From Liolophura sinensis (Eukaryota > Mollusca > Polyplacophora > Chitonida > Chitonidae), in contig NC_088302.1 of the NCBI RefSeq assembly GCF_032854445.1, positions 39,126,191 through 39,190,190 on the forward strand: a DNA stretch of 64,000 nucleotides, written 5' to 3'. A program made the position numbers and the translations under genes. The notes under the pieces were generated by a model that saw nothing but the letters and a program-made list of their open reading frames with translations, was not told where the DNA came from and did no database searches. This document shows positions 26,101-35,100 of this stretch, in pieces; positions within the stretch are counted from its first letter, which is position 1; every line of letters starts with the position of its first letter.

Positions 26101-29100
26101 TATTTGTGAATGAAATCAAATTTTCTGTATTCTCCTAGAATTGCTCAGATTTTTGTCCTGTGCTTCTATTATTTATAGTGTTAGAATGGTTTTAATGTCA
26201 TATTTTAGGCACATGTATGTCATTACCACTTTTGAATTATAACATTGGCACAGATGAGGTTGATATTTTGTAAAAGGTCATTAATTATTCATGGTACTCA
26301 AAAATAATAATCCAGTTTCCTCCCATAATAATGCTGGCCATCATCATATAAGTGAAATATTCTTGAGTATGGCGTAACACAGCTTTCAGATAAATATATC
26401 AAATAAAAAATTATAGCAAAATGTCTTGGATTTTGCTGAATGTGTTTTTGTCCAAAAATCTCCAGTGTAGCCCCTTTAATATTGCAGTGATTTGTTAAAC
26501 ATAATGTTTTTTTGTACCGGCTATTCAGACATTATATTGGTGTATATGTCAGAATCTAATGTGACTGGTACAGCTGGCTGATCAGACTGATTTAATACCG
26601 AAGTTAAACATTTTACCTGTTTGCGTTCGGGACGCTTTATTGACTTTAGATATTGATTCAGACTCACAGCTTTGTATGACACATGTCTTGTATGTCAATG
26701 GATCTATATGTATATGTATGCTTTTTCAGTAAAGAATTGCTGATAAGATGCACGCAGATCAGCAGGTGGTGATTTAACTTTATACTTGATTGTTAATTAT
26801 AAACATATACAGTATACCTGTACATATGCATGTACACAGAACCAGCAGAACCTGGACTGAGCCCTATTTGCACATTGTAACAATATGCGTAGTGTACATG
26901 TACATGTTCTCCATTAGCATTTATTATTATATTTTGTAAGTGTGTCAGAGAATAGGGATTAAAATAATTATTTGGTTCGGAAGGAATTAAGCTAAATTAG
27001 GAAATATTAGAGGCTGAATAAGAAAAAAATGTGCAGCTAGATTTACAAACTTGACTTGACAAGTACAATAAATCTTCAACCTTTTCAACCTCCATTAGCA
27101 TTTTTTTTCAGTGGAATTTACGCATACAATTTTTTATGAAAATGGCTCCAAAAATGATTTGTTTAAGTCAATATTAAGGAAGCAAGCTTAATAAAACTGT
27201 ACAAATTATTTCTCTACATCCCATAGTTCTCCCAGAATGTTTCAAAATATTGGTCGCAGTGGTGGTTGAAAAGGTTGAAGAATTAGCGAACTTTTTTGGG
27301 TGCACTGACTAAAAGGTGAGTGCACATACTTGTACATGTATGTGCACCCATTCAACTTTAATTTCAAAACCTGAATCATGTATGTCTTTTTACATTACTT
27401 TTAACACACAGTACAGTATGTAGATGCCAGTAATACATACATGATGCTCCAGCAGTTGATAGTGCATGTAGACATGTACACAAAAGACTCAATACTGAGT
27501 AAGGGCATAAATCCTGCTCCTGTGTTATCAAGTTTATACCTACACAAATCTACATGTATATATGGCATTTTATTGCACAAGATGAAGTAAATACCTTTGG
27601 TTTCCTTTTTTATCAGGCCGAGGACCCTATGGAGAAGATAGATTGGCATAACTATAAACAAATAGCAGAGGAAGAACAGCGCAAAGGTAAGCAACTCTGT
27701 CATACCCAAACTATAGTTGCTAGTAAAGGCCTTGTCACAAACTACAGAATGAGTTTTGAAAATCAGCATATGTCATGATGAGCATGAATATAGTATAGAT
27801 GCACAGTGGTTGGAATATATCACATGAATATTCAATATATACCACTTACAGTGTGTAAAAGAATGTAGTTGAGTCCCAGAGCTTCTGCTAGATGTTCACT
27901 ATAGTGGGTAGCTCTTGGCCAATGGTGTGTCATGTTCAAATCCAGGACCCACTCACTTTTAAGTCAGGAAGTTTAGTCAGGTATCTGACAAAGCGTTACA
28001 GGATTTGACGTCAGGAATAGCCAGTTGGGGTGACAGATGTGGAGTTGTTTCTGACTTTAGTCGCTGCAATATGGCTAAAATATACATGTAACCATAATCA
28101 GTCATTCTTCACTTATGGATTGTGGACAGGGCTGTGGTTGGGTGGGTGATCAAAGTTCGTACTTGTGGAAACGGTCATGTGGAAACAAACTCATTCTTGA
28201 ACCATTTGCTTATTGGGGCCTTGGTAGCAAAAGCACTCAGCACTTCCTTTCTATGAGTGTAACAGATTACACATGTGAGAGTTCATTAGTTAGTCAAAAT
28301 TTGTTGCTAATACTCTGGTTACTCCAGTTTCCTTGATGTGTAAAACTCAGGCGTCCATTTTTTCAGTGAAAATTGTTGAATATTTATTTATTTATTTATT
28401 TGATTGGTGTTTACGCAGTACTCAAGAATATTTCCCTTATACAACGGCGGCCAGCATTATGGTGGGTGGAAACCGGGCACAACCTGGGGGAGACCCACGA
28501 CAATCCGCAGGTTGATTGACAGACCTTCCCACTTACGGCCGGAGAGGAAGCCAGCATGAGCTGGACTTGAACAAATTGTTGAATATGGCATTATACAAGT
28601 TACAATAATCAGAATACTAATCCTGTGGTTTGTAGGCCCTGGAGAGCAAGGCCAGGCAGTGATTCTCTCCCCTGAAGAAGAAGCGAAAAAGGACGCTCTC
28701 TACAGAGTCAACGGTTTCAATGCCTTTGCTAGCGATAAGATCTCATTGGACAGATCATTGAAGGATATACGTCACGAAGAGTAAGTTGACTTTCGCACAT
28801 TAAAAACACACATAAATATAAATAAATTCCTTATATAAATTATAAAGTGTATTTTATGAGAAGAACAATAAGCTGTGTACCAATTTCCATCAGGACTTTA
28901 AGACCAAATTTTTGTGATTAAAAGCTTTCTCCCAGAGTCCTGCCCTATATTATAAAGGATGCTTGATGTTTGTGTTTCGAACTTTCAAGGGATTTATCTT
29001 TCAAAGAGAGGATAAACATTGGATGACTAGATCTACACGCTCTTCCCTTTGTGATTTGCTTTACTTTTTACTTTATATTCCTACATATAGGTGTAAATCA

Positions 29101-32100
29101 AAAAAGTATGTAAGAAAGCTTCCAACAGCAAGTATAGTTGTACCATTCCACAACGAACACTGGACCACACTCTTACGAACAGTTCACAGTGTAATCAACA
29201 GATCTCCCGCACATCTTCTTCATGAAGTAATCCTGGCCGATGACTTCAGTAATAAAGGTTAGTGGATAGTCAGTGTTGTACTCAGTGACTTCATCAGTAA
29301 AGGTTTATGCTGGGTAGTATACATCATAGAATGTGGCTTCATTATACATCGTAGTCTGTGACTTCAGTATACATCATAGTCCATGACTTCAGTATACATC
29401 ATAGCCTGTGACTTCAGTATACATCATAGTATGTGACTTCAGTATACATCATAGTCTGTGACTTCAGTATACATCATAATCTGTGATTTCAGTATACGCC
29501 ATAGCCTGTGACTTCAGTACACATCATAGTCTGTGACTTCAGTATACGTCATAATCTGTGATTTCAGTATACATCATAGCCTGTGACTTCAGTATACGTC
29601 ATAGCCTGTGACTTCAGTATCCATCATAGTCCATGACTTCAGTATACGTCATAGTCTGTGATTTCAGTATACATCATAGCCTGTGACTTCAGTATACGTC
29701 ATAGTCTGTGATTTCAGTATACGTCATAGCCTGTGACTTCAGTATACGTCATAGTCTGTGACTTCAGTATACGTCATAGCCTGTGACTTCAGTATACGTC
29801 ATAATCTGTGACTTCAGTATACGTCATAGTCTGTGACTTCAGTATACGTCATAGTCTGTGACTTCAGTATACGTCATAGCCTGTGACTTCAGTATACGTC
29901 ATAATCTGTGACTTCAGTATACGTCATAGTCTGTGATTTCAGTATACATCATAGCCTGTGACTTCAGTATACATCATAGTCCAAGACTTCAGTATACATC
30001 ATAGTCTGTGACTTCAGTATACATCATAGTCCAAGACTTCAGTATACATCATAGTCTGTGACTTCAGTATACATCATAGCATGTGACTTCAGTATACATC
30101 ATAGTCTGTGACTTCAGTATACATCATAGTCTGTGACTTCAGTATACATCATAGTCCATGACTTCAGTATACATCATAGTCTGTGACTTCAGTTTACATC
30201 ATAGTCTGTGACTTCAGTATACATCATAGCATGTGACTTCAGTATACATCATAGTATGTGGCTTCAGCAGTAAAGGTTTGTGGCGGATGATATGCGCTTA
30301 TCTCGTCTAATTTTTTTATATTGTGGACAAGATTATCAAAAACAGTTCAAGACAGAGCTTTCAGTATCATTATGTTCATTTCATAAAATGGGGCATATGT
30401 GTTTTATAAACTCTCAACATAAAGTCAATCGTCTCTTCCTGACAACTCGAGGTACCTTTATCAAGTATTATTTTTGTTGTCAGAATTTCTGGGGTCTCAG
30501 CTGGAGGAGTATGTGAAGAAGAAGTTTGACAAAGTAAAGGTAGTGAGGGCCAAGCGGAGAGAGGGGTTGATCCGCACCAGGCTGCTGGGCGCCCGTGCTG
30601 CCACTGGGGATGTGGTCATCTTCTTAGACTCCCACGTGGAGGCAAATATCAACTGGCTACCTCCGCTTCTAGGTAAGAAATCTGTGTGATTTCATACAGG
30701 TGGTGAACATAATCACAAACTTAGGCTTTCTATTATGAGATCCACTCCACCTACTCTCATTGTTTGTGGAGCCTTGGTGACAATAAGCGGTTGACTTATT
30801 GTTGATGTTCACACATTGTAACATTCGTTTAAGATCATTTGTCTTCCATCAATATTGTGTGCCTTGTATACGTGTGTTTGTCAGCGACTTACCAGAGGTC
30901 ATTGGTTTATTCCGGCCTCACCAGTTTCTCCTACTCATGAAAGCTGACTGCCATAGTGTGAGGGAAGAATTATTGAGTATGGCATCAATCATCAGTCTGA
31001 TAAATAAATAAAAGCGACTAACATCAAGAATTGTGTGAAATAAACATGATTACTTGCAAGAGAATCAGGCATAAAATAACTGTTACTGCCATGATTAGGA
31101 CAAATTTTTCTAAAACTACAATTCACTAAAAATTTTAGCGGTTGTGAAATATTTGTCTGGATGTTGTTTTCTTGGTCTTTTTGTGTGTTAGTCATGAAAA
31201 CATTTCAGTATTAGAGGTGGCAAATTTTGTTTTGTTCAACGCTATAAAAATCTAAACATGTGTGATGCTAATTTTTTGATCTGTAGAACCCATTGCCTTA
31301 AACCGGAAGACAGTTGTGTGCCCTTTCATTGATGTCATTGACTTTGAAACGTTCGCATACCGTGCGCAGGATGAGGGGGCTCGCGGAGCATTTGACTGGG
31401 AGTTCTTCTATAAACGGCTTCCTCTTTTACCAGAAGATCTGAAACACCCGTCTGATCCTTTTAAGTAAGATTTGGGAAAACTTGCTGGAATTACTGAAAA
31501 TTTGACAGCATGAAGTTTTAATCCGACAGGCCATCAAGCTTTAGCGATAGATTTATGAACCCAAGCACAGATTTTATTAGTTTTGATCTTGGGAATTAAA
31601 GAAGTCATCTTTCTGACTTTAAAATGAACACAATATCAGTCAAAACATGACTGAATACACCTCAGGTTTTCAAGTGTTAGAAATTATTTTGGATTATCTC
31701 CCCTTGGGTCCCACAGAGTACTTCAAATATGTCCTCATATTTATGAACATGGACCCTTTCTCCTCACAATAAATGTGTTACCTACATATATTACCTTTTT
31801 TATCAACAGTTTCTCATATCTAAGGGCAGCGTTAAACTTAATTTATTCATTATAGCAGTAATTTAAGTTTTGAAGGGTTTGCCAACATCTGGGATTCACA
31901 GAAAATCTCAGTGCAGGCAGAGAAATGATGTTGCTAAAAAGCAATATTGTTTACACAAAATTTGCTTAGTAATTTGTCATTCAAAACAGCAAGAAGAAAC
32001 TGTTACTTTGAAAAAGTGTTACCATTTGTTTCAAACTTTAGAGGGCCCTGTTTTTTTAGCAACTTGGTGCCAATGTGACCACACCTGCTCTGTTGTGGCG

Positions 32101-35100
32101 AGTGTAGTAGTGCGTAACATCAAATGCAAATATACCTGATGATATTATCACTGATAAAACATGACATTATGTTGAAAGATAATAAAAATGATTTTAAAAA
32201 TATAAAAACGATTTAAAACAGAAAAAAGCCAGAAATTGAAGTTTTACCAAATATATTTCCTTTTTCCATGTTGTATAACCAGGAGTCCTGTGATGGCTGG
32301 AGGGTTGTTTGCCATGGACAGGAAATTCTTCTGGGAGCTTGGAGGATATGACCCAGGTCTGGACATCTGGGGAGGAGAGCAGTATGAACTATCATTTAAG
32401 GTAAAAACAAATAAAGAGAAGAAGGAATTTGTACCTGTACAGATAGTATGTTTAGTGCAGATGGTGTCCATGATCCAGCTTAGTGTTGATATGCATATAA
32501 TTTATAAAACCTTAATATTAAGATAATTTAGTAAATTACACACTGCTTAAGATTCATAGTTGTACATGGGTTTAATATTAATAATGAAGTCGAGGCATCA
32601 CCGCATGAATGTAAAAGGTTTTGATCCACATGCCAGGATCATGACTAACTTTATTTCAAAAATATAAATGGTATATAGTGGAATGTTTACTATGTATGAA
32701 GAACTCAACAGAAGTTGGCTGAGATGTTATGTCTGGGGGTTTGTTAAGTACATCTAAGTACTCTGTCCAGGTCTTCCATACCTGTGATATTACCAAGTTC
32801 ACAAGACTGAAAAATGTCAGTGAACAGTAGGCCTGAATCAGAGAAATAAATCCTGACAGAAATCAGAACTTATGCGTACTTTGAAATGTTACATCAACTG
32901 ATAACTGTTTGTATACTCATACCCACGTTGCCTGTTTGTGTCTGCACAGATATGGCAGTGTCACGGGGAAATGGTGGACGCCCCCTGCTCCAGAGTGGGG
33001 CACATCTACAGGAAGTTTGCCCCCTTCCCTAATCCGGGTGTTGGGGACTTTGTTGGCAGGGTGAGTATGCTTAGAACAGATTTTTTTTGAACATCTGCAT
33101 GTAGATGGAATTCTGTATGGCATACATTGTGCCTGAACTAATATTTCAGTTTACATGTAAAATGAAGTTTTGGAAATATCTGCGTCAAGCAAACTATCAT
33201 GTTTGGTTCACTTCTTTCTGTTAAACTTGACCTGATCAGTATATTTATTGTATGGTATGTTATGTTTATATTGTTTGTTCAAGACTTATCATCTTTGTGT
33301 GTTTGTGCCTTAGAATTACAAGCGTGTGGCTGAGGTATGGATGGATGAGTATAAGGATTACCTGTACCAGCGACGTCCACACTACAGACAGATTGACGCC
33401 GGTGACCTCTCTGCTCAGTTGGCCATCCGCTCAAAGCACAAGTGTAAACCCTTCAAGTGGTTCATGAAGGAAGTGGCCTTTGACCTGCCCAATTATTACC
33501 CACCTGTGGAGCCCAAACCATTTGCCTATGGAGAGGTAAGCTATGATTACAGTACTCACTTGGAAGTTACCCTAATTCCTCAAACTTTTTTGCATGTGAA
33601 AGAGCAACTTTCAATGCATTTTGTACACATTTTAATTTGATTTTATCAGAAAGTGTAATTTTATCAGTCAATACAGAAAATGCCTTCAAAATATGCTTGA
33701 ATAAACACCTTGCAAACATGCAAAGATTGAAGAATTACAGGACTGTTTATAAGGAAAATCTCATCATCATTATCATCATCATCACAAGAAGTGCAGACTT
33801 TTTCGTGGAAAACAAGGGCAAATTTGCAGTAGCTTAATAGCTTGATAGCATCTTACTCTGGCCACTCTTTCAGTGAATGGCCCATGTTAAAATATAGGAT
33901 GTCAGAAATTTGATAGCATAACTTACTGAGGAGCCTGCCTCAACTAAATGTAAGGTTCAAGTCTATATATTTAATATATATGTGTCTTGGAAGTAAACCA
34001 AACCTGCGGATGGTCGTGGGTTTGCCCACGGACTCTGCCCGGTTTCCTCCCTCCATAATGTAGGCCTCCGTTGTATAAGTGAAATATTCTTGAGTACGGC
34101 TTAACGCCAATCAAATAAATAAATAAAATCAAAGTAAACCACTAAACAAGTCTTTCGATCTGTTGAAATAAAATATGTATTGAAACAGGATGGCATGTTG
34201 TTCTTTTATACTTTGAAATCTGCCCACTTTATTAAAATTTCAGTTAATATATTTTAGATCCATCTGAAAGACAGCCCACTTTGTTAAAATTTCAGTTAAT
34301 ATATTTTAGATCCGTCTGAAAGACAGCCCACTTTGTTAAAATTTCAGTTAATATATTTTAGATCCGTCTGAAAGACAGCCCACTTTGTTAACATTTCAGT
34401 TAATATGTTTTAGATTCGTCTGAAAGACACTGAAATGTGTATAGACTCGCGGTTTAAGGGAGCCAATGAGAAGTTTGGTTTGGAGAAGTGTATCAAGGAT
34501 GGAGGCAGTGGAGGAGAACAGGTGAAGGTTTTTATTACAGAAGATTGAAAACTGTCAACGTCAAGTCAGAAAATAACCTCTACAGAACTTGGTATTCCTT
34601 TGAGCGCTGCCATGAACCTTCCTTTTTGCCTCTCAGTGAAATAAACGTCTCTCAGGAAATAGTATGCTGAAATACCAACTATTAACACCATTAAAAGTGT
34701 AATGCTCAGGACCCATTTAGCAATTTTAGAGTTTTAATGGAACACAACTCTGTTCAAAGCCATGTAAAAACACAGCTTTCTCTATTGTCATTAGTGTGAA
34801 GGTATAGTGCTTGTGATTAACCACTTTGCTTTACGAGTACAATTATATGTAAACAATATGGCTCCAGAAAAAAAAAGAGAGCATGATTGACCCATTTTCT
34901 TTAGGTAGCCAATTTTTTAAAAAACATCAGTCAAATCAAACAAACCTTTAACATACATTGTTGTTCAATGAAAATGGAAAGCCTTGTGATGATGTTAAGT
35001 GGTAACCTTAACATACATGGTTGTTCAATGAAAATGGAAAGCCTTGTGACGATGTTAAGTGGTAACCTTAACATACATGGTTGTTCAATGAAAGTGTTAA

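Larger units (their letters stand above)
20192..27616 (+). other. Intron 1 of GALNT copy A
   Basis: A 7.4-kb intron holding several SINE insertions, two minisatellites and two foldback elements, listed separately. No further exon recognised; whether it contains enhancers cannot be judged. Confidence 0.8.

Noticed and set aside
29317-30266. CRISPR-like array because of regular 25-bp repeats
   Set aside because: Units are directly adjacent without unique spacers, inside an intron of an animal gene.
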